Positions 46,983 through 58,257 of a stretch of 64,000 bases of DNA are shown here, piece after piece. The notes under the pieces were generated by a model. It had not been told where the DNA came from, did no database searches, and saw only the letters and a program-made list of their open reading frames with translations. The stretch comes from Argopecten irradians (lineage: Eukaryota; Mollusca; Bivalvia; Pectinida; Pectinidae): the NCBI RefSeq assembly GCF_041381155.1, contig NC_091142.1:21538362-21602361 (forward strand), in the 5' to 3' direction. The translations under genes and the position numbers were made by a program. Position 1 is the first letter of the stretch. Every line of letters starts with the position of its first letter.

Positions 46983-49290
46983 AATTTTCACTAATATCGT
47001 TTATGTATAAAAAAAAGATATAGGGACCTAACACAGAACCTTGTGGTAAACCTGCCTGAATGGTTTCCAAGAAGATCTAAATCCATCAACGACCACTCTC
47101 TGCATCTTATTACATAAGTACGATGAAAACCACTTATCATGTTTCCGCTAATATCATATATTTTTTTAATTTATATATAAGACTATCATGCCAAACGCGG
47201 TCAAATGCTTTAACTATTATCACAGAAAACCATTCTTACTTCTTTACCCTTACCCATATGTTTAACAATTGTATCATATATATTCAATAATTGAAAAGTA
47301 GTTGAATCTTTTGGTAAAAACCCAGATTGATTTTTGGAAATTATATTATTCTCTGAAAGAAAATTAAACATGTATTTGAATTTTTTTCTTCTAGTATTTT
47401 ACTAAATATAGTGGTTACAGAGATTTGTCGAAAATTTGATGGATCATATCGTAGACCTTTGCCTCCATAAATTGGAGTGACATTGGAATGTTTCCGTACA
47501 TTTGGAAGAGTACCGGTAGAAATAGACTTGTTTAGTATGATGCAGTGGTTTAATTAGCGAATTAGACACATTTTTAACAAATTTGGAAGGAATAGTATCT
47601 GGGCCAGCTGGTTTATTAGCGTTGGGAAGATGTAACTGATCTTTAATGTTTTGTTCAGTGATATTAATAGTAGAGTAGAGATGTTGAGGTTGGGGACAGT
47701 TAGGGGGCAAATCATCAGCATTCTTATTGGAGACAGATATAAGTTAATTCGTTAAAAGATTCGGCTTTATCAATAGGATGTGATTTTAACTCCCCATTTA
47801 TGACCAATGGAGCATCGGTTTCATTTTTTGATTTTAGATTCATAACTGATTTGGCGATACGCCACCATATACCAGGTGGGATAGACTTATTAACTAAGGA
47901 TTATTGGAGTTTAGAAAGGTACTTTTCTTTTGCCTCTCGGATAGAAGAAATTACTTGGTTTCGAATGGTTCTAAACTTGTTCCAAGAGGCAGGGGTATTG
48001 GTTGATTTAGCTTTAGAATGCTGACGATTTGTCTGTCGTATTTTACTCTCATGTTATTCGTCATCCAAATTTCATCATTGGGCCTAATAGTTACAGTTTT
48101 TTGGGGAACATATTGGTCAATAGCTGAAAAAATTGTATCAGTGAGAATAGCATTAATGTTAATAAATATTACCTTGTAAGCGTTCATTTCATTCGATAGA
48201 ATTAAGAAAGTTGTTAGACCCATCATAGACAGTATTATTAAAGTATAAAAGAGTGGGTTTTTTTAAACATGCTTCTTCGGGGATTTAAAATTTAGCTCCC
48301 TAGTTAATGGACAGTGATCACTACAGGACGGACTATGCACTAAGGTATTAGAGACAAGATTAGTATTATATTTCATGATAACATGTATCAATTTTGAAAA
48401 GACAAGGAAGTTTTTCTAGTGGGTTCCGAAACGGTATTTTCTAATTCATATTTTGATAGAATTCTATCAATTATATCGCCCACTAGTATAACGTCTCTTT
48501 CAAGAATATCCCAAAAAATCACTAATGAGTTAGGGGGCATATAGATATATCCAATAAGAATAGACTTGTTATTAGCAGATATTTCAGTCCAAATAAGTTC
48601 AAGATTGTTTGACTCAATGTCCGGTCTGCGTTAAATATTAAGATTATTTTAGCATAAATAAGCACGCCACCTCCATTATTTTCGCGATCTTTCCTAAATG
48701 TATTGTCTTTTTTTTCCAAGGAAATATAACAATTAGGTACAGAATCATGCAAATGTGTTTCAGATAAGCAGAGTATATCATAATCTGAGAATTCTGCTTC
48801 CAGAGTGTCAAGTTTATTACGTAAAGAGCAAATGTTAATGTGGCATAAAGATAAGTTTTTTTTAACTGAGTATGGTATTGCAGACCGGGATTCGGGTGGA
48901 TATCACCACAAATAGATAAAATGTTATATTTGTATAAGTGAAAATTGATATTTTTGAAAAAGGACAGAAATACACCAGAGAACCACTCAGTTTAAAAGTC
49001 AATTACTGTTCCTTCCCTATCTGAGCAATATACGTAATTTATCAACCATTATCAAAAATCATCGTAGTAAATAAGAGATGCAACTGTGCAGAAAGTAAAC
49101 AACGAGTGATAATTACATCAACCCTAAAATATGGAGACTTATCTAGGATATATTTGAGGATTAGATGGTATGTATGACTGTTCATATTCTGAGATACATG
49201 TTGATAATTTGAAACTAAATAATTTAACAAAAAAAGAGATTAGAAAATAAATCATTTAGCAAAAGGCTTCGAACTCTTCCATAATGGATG
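46983..49290 (-). mobile_element. LINE (apurinic-endonuclease type), defective
   Basis: A minus-strand non-LTR retrotransposon. From its 5' side: CGDIHPNPG near 48910; the endonuclease start with HINICSLRNKLDTLEAEF and DYDILCLSETHLHDS near 48750-48850; RENNGGGVLIYAK near 48660; a linker; then reverse transcriptase with KPAGPDTIPSKFVKN near 47600, KAFDRVWHDSLIY near 47190, an oligo-GSVLGP region near 47020 and YINDISENL at about 46990. The frame is interrupted several times. The element stops before the YADD block, so the 3' half of the polymerase and the tail are missing, the opposite of usual 5' truncation. It sits within the 38-bp array. Confidence 0.8.
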
Positions 49291-49730
49291 TAATAGCAGT
49301 GTTCAATCTTATACAGTACAGCAGGATGTGATAGCTGTCATAAAACTACTACATTGGAACAGGGTATGATAGCTATGATAAGATTACTACAGTACAGCAG
49401 TGTGTGATAGCTGTGATATCAACAGAGTGTGATAGCAGTGAGAGAAGTTGTGATAGAACAACAACAGCACAGCAGGGTGTGAGAGGTGTTATACAACTAC
49501 TGCAGTACAAAAGGACTTAATGCTGTATTACAATATTGCAGCCGGGTGTGATAGCTACATTGTATGATAAAACTACTACAGTACAACAGAGTGTGATAGC
49601 TGTGAGAGAAGTTGTGATAGAACTACTACAGTACAACAGGGTGTGAGAGGTGTTATACAACTACTGCAGTACGAAAGGGTTTGATGTTGTATTAAAAATA
49701 TAACAGCCGGGTGTGATATACGTAATTGAC
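49291..49730 (+). repeat. 38-bp satellite, array 2, right part
   Basis: Diverged monomers with AACTACTACAGTACAACAG and local GTGAGAGAAGTTGTGATAGA variants. The last about 150 bases (GTGAGAGGTGTTATACAACT and onward to GTGATATACGTAATTGACTG) match the right edge of array 1 base for base in long stretches. Confidence 0.85.
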
Positions 49731-50828
49731 TGATATAAAGAGAATCACCGAAAGTTTGTTTTAATCATAACTGATTCTAATGCATACGATAGTTGAGAAA
49801 ATTTTAATCATTTTTAAATAACGCAGATTATACATTTATTTTTTAATCAATACTCATATAAATCATACTTGTAAATTTCTATTACTTATCTTAATTAAAA
49901 ATCATAATTGAGAACTTATAAACATCATACATACATTTCTTTATTTCAAACTATAAAAATCATTGCCGTGAACTCTGTTTTAATAATATATATCAAACTT
50001 ATTAACTTTTAAATTTTAATCAATAATCATACAAATTATACTTGTAGACTTTGTAACCATATCTTTCGGATATGTAAAATTTAGTTTTTAATCACTATAT
50101 ACTTATAAAAAACAAAGTTTTGAAAGCCCGATAATTTTATTCAGATCAATCGCATTGGTATAGTTTTATTTGAATAATACGTGCACATTATGGCCTGTTT
50201 TTGTTTTTAATCATTTGTATTATTATCATTACTCGCTTACATATTGACCACCTCTTCCGTGCACAACTAGTGCCTTTCATACGATATGGTTGATGTACTA
50301 TTAGTTCTGATTGATAGTCTAAATCACCACTTACCTTTTATTTTTAATCATATAAATCATGTACATTATACCTGTAAACTTTGATTTTTGATCATGTACA
50401 TTATACCTGTAAACTTTGATTTTTAATCATGTACATTATACCTGTAAACTTTGATTTATAATGATGTACATTTTACTTGTAAACTTTGATTTTTATCGGA
50501 TATATCATATTGTACGTGTATTCTTAGGAGCCATAAAGCTTCGAGTAATAAAACATGGAACACTGAACAATTTTAATCGTAATATATTATTTGTAAAACC
50601 TAGATGTAAACTTTTATTTTAAAATCATATTGATCACATCTTTTATTTTATATCATAAAAGTCATACCAGTAAAAAATTATTTTCAATTATACAGATAAA
50701 AGATATTTACTTTTTTTTATGTTTCACCTAGAAAACATAATCTGATGTTATCAGTGATGATGATTGGGTTGATAAATTATGATCATGTTTGTAGTCCAAA
50801 TCACCAATGATTAGGTGATAACCTTCAC
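49731..50828. repeat. AT-rich block with 35-bp degenerate repeats, unit 2
   Basis: A paralogue of 38606-39734. The clear tandem part (about 50335-50495) has about five units of TTTTTAATCATGTACATTAT plus ACCTGTAAACTT. Confidence 0.75.
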
Positions 50829-50923
50829 CTTTTCCATGACCCCGGCACCGGGGAAACAGGGTCACCTGTGCTGGCTTTAGAGCCTGAGGCTCCAAGGTAT
50901 TCGGGTACAGAAAGGGTCAAATC
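50829..50923 (-). pseudogene. MCCC1-like biotinyl-domain exon, unit 2
   Basis: The minus strand has an acceptor CAGACAG, then DLTLSVPEYLGASGSKASTG and DPVSPVPG, one frame over VMEK, and a donor AAG|GTGAAG. It is 95 bases, the same one-base deficit as unit 1. APMTG has become SPVPG. Confidence 0.6.
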
Positions 50924-50984
50924 CTGTCTGCCATCATAAAAATAGATAAAATGGTACAATTGTCATTTATAAATAATTTAATTT

Positions 50985-51185
50985 CATATGTTACATATGT
51001 TTTATTGTGAAAGTAAGTAAAATTACGGAAATGTATGCTTTGTACCTGATTGAGTTATCTGAATTAAATTATAAGCATTATTCTCAATATCTTTTGGGGT
51101 TATTTGCGTCTATGAAGAATGTTCTTCCGTTTTTTGTCTATGACTTCATAACCCCAAAAGGTATTGAGAATAATGCTTAATTATA
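50985..51185. mobile_element. MITE family D, foldback copy
   Basis: ATTATAAGCATTATTCTCAA, continuing into TATCTTTTGGGGTTAT, is mirrored by ATAACCCCAAAAGGTATTGA and GAATAATGCTTAATTAT. The loop is about 45 bases. It can fold into a long hairpin. A degraded relative lies at 24420. Confidence 0.75.
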
Positions 51186-51215
51186 TTGGGAGTATCTGAA
51201 ACTCTTAAACACTTT

Positions 51216-51315
51216 GAAATATCGAATTCACTGGGACGACATCCTGCACTGCTCTCTCATCTTTCTTGAAGAACATTTTCTCTACAACTCCCACCATTGG
51301 TAGATTACTAACGTA
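51216..51315 (-). pseudogene. decayed MCCC1-like last exon, unit 2 (a-type)
   Basis: The minus strand has acceptor ACATACAG, then YVSNLPMVGVVEKMFFKKDE. It is closer to the pseudo-exon at 41355 than to the intact exon at 53405, so the a-type and b-type exons separated before the big duplication. Confidence 0.5.
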
Positions 51316-51495
51316 CTGTATGTACGACAATAACAAAGTAAATTCATGTTTACATAAGCTAATACGACAAATTTAACTCCCCACCCTATTTGCCGAATAT
51401 ACTCAATATGCTGCTTTAGTACCACATTAATTGAGGTCAAATATCAAAATATTGCTCAGTGACGTGGTTTTGATAACTAGCCCGATATACTCTGT

Positions 51496-52036
51496 TCTTG
51501 ACACTAGACTGAGACATTATGACAGATAGAAATCTGATGTACGGCCAGTGCGCACTACAACATGAAAAGGTGGAATTCGCCGGCACCGTTTGGTATCGGG
51601 CCAGGTAATCTCCAATTCAGACTGACCACCGAGAATCGCTTTTTTCGTTTTTTTAAACAAATGAATAATTTATTTACCCAAATAAAAATAAAAAATAAAT
51701 TTAGCAATCAATCGAGATTAGAGGCTATTTGCATACTATGATAAAATGGCGACGATGGCGAGGGAAATTTAAAGATGCGGAAAAGAAACTACTATGTTGA
51801 CAAAATAGAGCATGCATGCGTGATAAAATGGATGGCTTTAAGTAGATAAATTATTCATTTGTTGAAAAGGTAAGTGGCGCTCCTCGGAGGTAATATTTTG
51901 TAAGCAGTCTAAATAAGAAATGACCTGGCCCGATATCAAACTGTGTCGGCGAATTCCACCTTTTCATATAGAAATGTTTTCTGGCCCTAAACCACATTTG
52001 CATCTATCTGTCATTATGTCTATGTCTGATGTCGAG
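51496..52036. mobile_element. long-TIR non-autonomous DNA element, copy 2
   Basis: A paralogue of 41694-42210 with matching arms (GGAATTCGCCGGCACCG on the left, TGTCGGCGAATTCC on the right). No coding capacity. Confidence 0.8.
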
Positions 52037-52267
52037 AGTTGAAACGTAGTCAGGATCAACAAAATACTTTCAGTTAAAAAACGAAAGTGTTCGAGTTTTA
52101 GTTACAACTGACCGGAAATTCAACTGAAAATCACATGTTATCTCATAACAAATACCTTCCTTGACATTTTATCACTTTCATCTCATTTTACTTTTAATAT
52201 TTTGACATATACAGTATTTCATAGTCAGATACTAACATCTTCTTCGTTATTGCGATCTCCTCCAAAA

Positions 52268-52449
52268 TTCTGTCTTTATATGTAACAGAGTTAACTGCCC
52301 TGGGTAGGTATTGATTTTGACGTCATCATTTTATGAATGAAAATTACGTTGTTTTCCCTTAAATTCTGATGTCACGCCTACAAAAACATGACGTAACAAT
52401 TAATGCGTAACTGCAAGGACAGATAAATGTAATATGCAAAAGCAGAATT
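52268..52449. mobile_element. MITE family A, copy 6
   Basis: TGTAACAGAGTTAACTGCCC on the left and GGACAGATAAATGTAATATG on the right are inverted. A paralogue of the copy at 42422. Confidence 0.7.
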
Positions 52450-53404
52450 GTAAACAGCGTCTTTTATCAGAAACTATTGACGAAATTGCATGTATACAGG
52501 GTTTATTAAGAATATATAACATCATACAAATAAAATTCCATTTCGTTTGGTTTAATTGAATATACTGTTATCACTCATTAACGAATATTTCAGACATAAA
52601 TTGAGTATCATGGTTATACATTTTTACAACGTTGTTCTTTCTTCACCGCACTTTTACACAAATATCTTTACAATATCATACACATTCTATTCGTCAGCTC
52701 ATAAATATATACACAATTCTCGTCTATAACTTTTCGATACTCAGATAATGCAAAACAGATTGGCAAAATGCTTTCTATCATTGACATATACTTGGTCATT
52801 ACTAACGATATAGTAATACACAATTCTTTGAAGATATCAATTACCAAAATGAATCTCGCAACTACTGAATGGTTCATTTTAAAGCTATAACGTTTATACA
52901 GAAATATATTGACGAAATCATCTACCAAATGAGAAGAACAAACATGATTCTCTAAATAGTGACATCAGACGACAGCATACCTACCTATACATTTATTTAT
53001 ATATCAATAATTGCCCAAATATAATAAACGCTAATACAGTTTCCATGTCAGTTTTCGTAATTTGAAAGTATAATTTGAGGCCAAATAATAAATAAATTTC
53101 TTTTTAGTTAATGCCAATCTGTCACTTATACCTGTATCAATACAGTTATAATTTAACATCACGTAACATTGACCGAGCTGTACACTATTACAACCTGTCG
53201 TTACAGGAATGTATCTGATGCTGACAAACACCACAACTGTTGTATAACAACTGGCATAACAGATAAGTTTGTAAATCTGTGATACAGCTCAGAGGTTCAA
53301 CATCAAGTCTGTAGTAGATTCATCCTTTCACATTGAAATCTCTAGATAAGAACACCCTGACTCGGTCGTGTCCTTATGCTTGAGAATTAATAGAATTCAG
53401 TTCT
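52450..53404. other. flank between MITE and MCCC1-like exon, no gene
   Basis: Homologous to 42600-43758. Short frames are not conserved between the two copies. Confidence 0.45.
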
Positions 53405-53527
53405 TTATTCCGCTCCTTCCTTATTGCTGGGCTCCACTTGGACTAAGACGGCACCCTTCGCTGCTGTCTCACCTTCCTTGAAGTTCACTTTCTCTATAAC
53501 TCCTGCCTTTGGTGCATTTATGATGTA
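53405..53527 (-). CDS. MCCC1-like terminal exon (biotinyl domain C-terminal half), intact
   Basis: A minus-strand acceptor TTTACATACAG is followed by 40 uninterrupted codons (YIINAPKAGVIEKVNFKEGE, then TAAKGAVLVQVEPSNKEGAE) and TAA. The TAA lies inside an AATAAA hexamer. The sequence matches the part of the biotinyl domain that follows the biotinylated MKM motif in methylcrotonoyl-CoA carboxylase alpha, the mitochondrial enzyme of leucine breakdown: APK-x-G-x-I-x-KV then EG and LV. The MKM-bearing exon was not found between here and 62707, where the next upstream-type exon is frameshifted. The exon could be the true end of a gene continuing past 64000, or an undamaged leftover of the duplicated fragment. 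The TRIM-like copy 3 would lie antisense in its intron. Confidence 0.55.
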   Translation of the reverse strand, partial: YIINAPKAGVIEKVNFKEGETAAKGAVLVQVEPSNKEGAE

Positions 53528-56500
53528 CTGTATGTAAATATAAAGAATGATATATTATTACAATCATAATAATATCAAACTAGGATACTATCGTATGTTC
53601 AATATAAAGAATGATATATTACAATCATAATAATATCAAACTAGCATGCTATCGTATGTTCAATATAAAGAATGATATATTACAATCATAATAATATCAA
53701 ACTAGGATACTATCGTATGTTCAATATAAAGAATGATATATTACAATCATAATAATATCAAACTAGGATACTATCGTATGTTCAATATAAAGAATGATAA
53801 ATTACAATCATAATAATATCAAACTAGCATGCTATCGTATGTTCAATATAAAGAATGATATATTACAATCATAATAATATCAAACTAGCATGCTATCGTA
53901 TGTTCAATATAAAGAATGATATATTACAATCATAATAATATCAAACTAGCATGCTATCGTATGTTCAATATAAAGAATGATATATTACAATCAAATAATA
54001 ATGATATCAAACTATCATGCTATCGTATGTTCAATATAAAGAATGATATATTACAATCATAATAATATCAAACTAGGATACTATCGTATGTTCAATATAA
54101 AGAATGATATATTACAATCATAATAATATCAAACTAGGATACTATCGTATGTTCAATATAAAGAATGATATATTACAATCATAATAATATCAAACTAGCA
54201 TGCTATCGTATGTTCAATATAAACAATGATAAATTACAATCATAATAATATCAAACTAGCATGCTATCGTATCGTAGTTCAATATAAACAATGATAAATT
54301 ACAATCATAATAATATCAAACTAGGATGCTATCGTATGTTCAATATAAAGAATGATATATTACAATCATAATAATATCAAATAAAGATGAATATTACTAT
54401 CGTCAATAGGTTCAATATAAAAAGAATGATATATTACAATCATAATAATATCAAACTAGCATGCTATCGTATGTTCAATATAAACAATGATAAATTACAA
54501 TCATAATAATATCAAACTAGCATGCTATCGTATGTTCAATATAAACAATGATAAATTACAATCATAATAATATCAAACTAGGATACTATCGTATGTTCAA
54601 TATAAAGAATGATATATTACAATCATAATAATATCAAACTAGGATACTATCGTATGTTTCAATATAAAGAATGATAATATTACAATCATAATAATATCAA
54701 ACTAGCATGCTATCGTATGTTCAATATAAAGAATGATATATTACAATCATAATAATATCAAACTAGGATACTATCGTATGTTCAATATAAAGAATGATAT
54801 ATTACAATCATAATAATATCAAACTAGGATACTATCGTATGTTCAATATAAAGAATTATAAACAATGATATATTACAATCATAATAATACCAAACTAGCA
54901 TGCTATCGTATGTTCAATATAAAGAATGATATATTACAATCATAATAATATCAAACTAGCATGCTATCGTATGTTCAATATAAAGAATGATATATTACAA
55001 TCATAATAATATCAAACTAGCATGCTATCGTATGTTCAATATAAACAATGATAAATTACAATCATAATAATATCAAACTAGCATACTATCGTATGTTCAA
55101 TATAAAGAATGATATATTACAATCATAATAATATCAAACTAAGCATGCTATCGTTGTTCAATATAAAGAATGATATATTACAATCATAATAATATCAAAC
55201 TAGCATACTATCGTATGTTCAATATAAAACAATGATATATATATTACAATCATAATAATATCAAACTAGGATACTATCGTATGTTCAATATAAACAATGA
55301 TAAATTACAATCATAATAATATCAAACTAGGATACTATCGTATGTTCAATATAAACAATGATAAATTACAATCATAATAATATCAAACTAGGATACTATC
55401 GTATGTTCAATATAAACAATGATAAATTACAATCATAATAATATCAAACTAGCATGTATCTATCGTATGTTCAATATAAACAATAGATAAAATATAATTA
55501 CAATCATAATAATATCAAACTAGCATGCTATCGTATGTTCAATATAAACAATGATAAATTACAATCATAATAATATCAAACTAGGATACTATCGTATGTT
55601 CAATATAAACAATGATATATTACAATCATAATAATATCAAACTAGGATATATCGTATGTTCAATATAAAGAATGTATATTACAATCATAATAATATCAAC
55701 TAGCATATCGTAGTAATATAAATGATAAATACAATATCAATCAAATCAATGAATAATCAAACAAACTAGCATGCTATCGTATGTTCAATATAAACAATGA
55801 TAAATTACAATCATAATAATATCAAACTAGAATACTATCGTATGTTCAATATAAACAATGATAAATTACAATCATAATAATATCAAACTAGCATGTTATC
55901 GTAGCAATAAAACAAGATAATTACAACAATATAATGAAATGAAAATGATAATAATCATAATAATATCAAACTAGCAAGATAATATAAACAATGATAATTA
56001 CAATCAAATGTTCAATATAAAAATGATAAATTACAATCATAATAATATCAAACTAGCATGCTATCGTATGTTCAATATAAACAATGATAAATTACAATCA
56101 TAATAATATCAAACTAGCATGCTATCGTATGTTCAATATAAACAATGATAAATTACAATCATAATAATATCAAACTAGCATGCTATCGTATGTTCAATAT
56201 AAACAATGATAAATTACAATCATAATAATATCAAACTAGCATGCTATCGTATGTTCAATATAAACAATGATAAATTACAATCATAATAATATCAAATAGC
56301 ATGTTATCGTATGTTCAATATAAACAATGATAAATTATAATCATAATAATATCAAACTAGCATGCTATCGTATGTTCAATATAAACAATGATAAATTACA
56401 ATCATAATAATATCAAACTAGCATGCTATCGTATGTTCAATATAAACAATGATAAATTACAATCATAATAATATCAAACTAGCATACTATCGTATGTTCT

Positions 56501-56855
56501 TATATGTATATATAAAATAATAAAATAAAATCAATAAACTGCATTATGTTGTTCAATAAAAATGATAAATTACAATCATAATAATATCAAACTAGCATGC
56601 TATCGTATGTTCAATATAAGCAATGATAAATTACAATCATAATAAATATCAAACTAGATGCTATCGTATGTTCAATATAAACATTACAATCATAATAATA
56701 TCAAACTAGCATACTATCGTATGTTCAATATAAAGAATGATATATTACAATCATAATAATATCAAACTAGCATGCTATCGTATGTTCAATATAAACAATG
56801 ATAAATTACAATCATAGTAATATCAAACTAGCATGCTATCGTATGTTCATGTTAT
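53528..56855. repeat. 61-bp AT-rich satellite (about 54 copies)
   Basis: The unit is ATGTTCAATATAAAGAATGA, TATATTACAATCATAATAAT and ATCAAACTAGCATGCTATCGT in order. Two linked variant positions alternate: AGCATGCT against AGGATACT, and AAAGAATGATATATTA against AAACAATGATAAATTA. The left half favours the AAAG form and the right half the AAAC form. Around 55680-56000 and 56510-56560 the array is scrambled with short deletions. It begins immediately at the acceptor of the MCCC1-like exon. Confidence 0.95.
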
Positions 56856-56869
56856 GAAATGAACGTCAG

Positions 56870-57835
56870 TCCAAAGACGATCAAATCAGTTCATCAGTGT
56901 ACTTTAAACTACGTGCACTCAATGAAAAATGTTTAGAGAAATACTACTACGCATTACATAAATTTGTTATTTTTTTAAAGATTATAAGCATTACAAGACA
57001 TTTTATATACATATATACCGTTCAAGGAGCAGTGAAACAAATCAAGTGATAAGTAGAGAACTATACTAAAATTAGGCTAATGAATGATTTCCTATTTATG
57101 TAAGAAACTGTGTATGAGATTACCATTGCACTATACATGTAGCAGTAGTTCAGATATTTTACTCACACATACAGGTATACCTTTGACCCATGATATAAAA
57201 ATGTCTTATTTCCCAATACATAGAGATGTCACAGTAGGCAACTGCTGGGGTCATGTATAGACTGAGCAGTAATGAGTGTTTCTGGATTGTGGATTCACAT
57301 GCTTTATATAGGGGTCGATGAGCGGATCGAAATAATGATAGAGAAAAAACATTACCGTCAAATACAGAAAAAAATAAAATAAAACTCTTTCAAATCTCAA
57401 TCTTAACCTACATTGCCGGTTTTCATACCAAAAATACATGTGTATTTACCTCTGGTAAAGACATGGTATCGTATTACCTAATACACATGGTTAGATACAT
57501 ATCTACAGTATAGGTATACACATGGTTAGATACATATCGACAGTATAGGTACATAAACCCGACACAGACAAATAATACCAGATGACCTGGAATCACGTGA
57601 CCTAGTAATGGGCTATACAATTAATGTTTGTTAGTTACCTCACAAATCCAGGAAGTAAAATAAACATAATACCTAAACAGGTATAGATCGACATTAAGCT
57701 TCGTAGTCAACATAGCTATTTGTTTTGGAATTAGTACGAAGGTATTGTTTTATTCCCTTCAATACCTATAAAACATTCAGCTGACGAAATTTGTGAATAT
57801 GCGAGATCCTGATTCATTTTGTATACTTTCATCCT
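56870..57835. other. 5' flank of TRIM-like copy 3
   Basis: It aligns with 43863-44994 upstream of copy 2. It includes a two-copy 37-bp tandem repeat at 57485-57548 (CACATGGTTAGATACATATC). No conserved frame. Confidence 0.45.
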
Positions 57836-58070
57836 AGGAGCGACGGAGTTATGAGCGTCACAAAGAAGGAAGTACACGTACACGTACCATGGGCGTGAAT
57901 GGCAAAGTCCGAAAAGAGACATAGATTGACGGCTTAAGATTCTAACATTATGAAACTAAGACTGCTAACATTGGTGTCCACGGAGAGACAGAGGTGTGTA
58001 CGGCTTAATTGTATAACATTATGATTTATTGGAATCATCGTTAAAGTGGCTGTCGACAAGTGTTCATCAA
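57836..58070 (+). other. 5' noncoding exon of TRIM-like copy 3
   Basis: The block starts AGGAGCGACGGAGTTATGAG and ends near CAA|GTCAGT or the GTAATT just downstream. It contains extra inserted bases relative to copies 1 and 2. The acceptor GATCTAG ends at 58243. Confidence 0.35.
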
Positions 58071-58257
58071 GTCAGTAATTTGGTGTATTTCTACCACATT
58101 AGCTGCCATGTGGTTATATTTGAGTTAATGCTCTAATTAACATTTATGACTTTTTTTGTCTGGTAGATGTAAATGTAAACACTATCAAGTTATTCTAGTA
58201 CTATATACGTAGACCTGATCAAACGAAGATCTGAAGGATCTAGGGAATTTACAAAAC

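Noticed and set aside
47800-48024. Plus-strand 74-codon frame
   Set aside because: Antisense to the LINE linker region.
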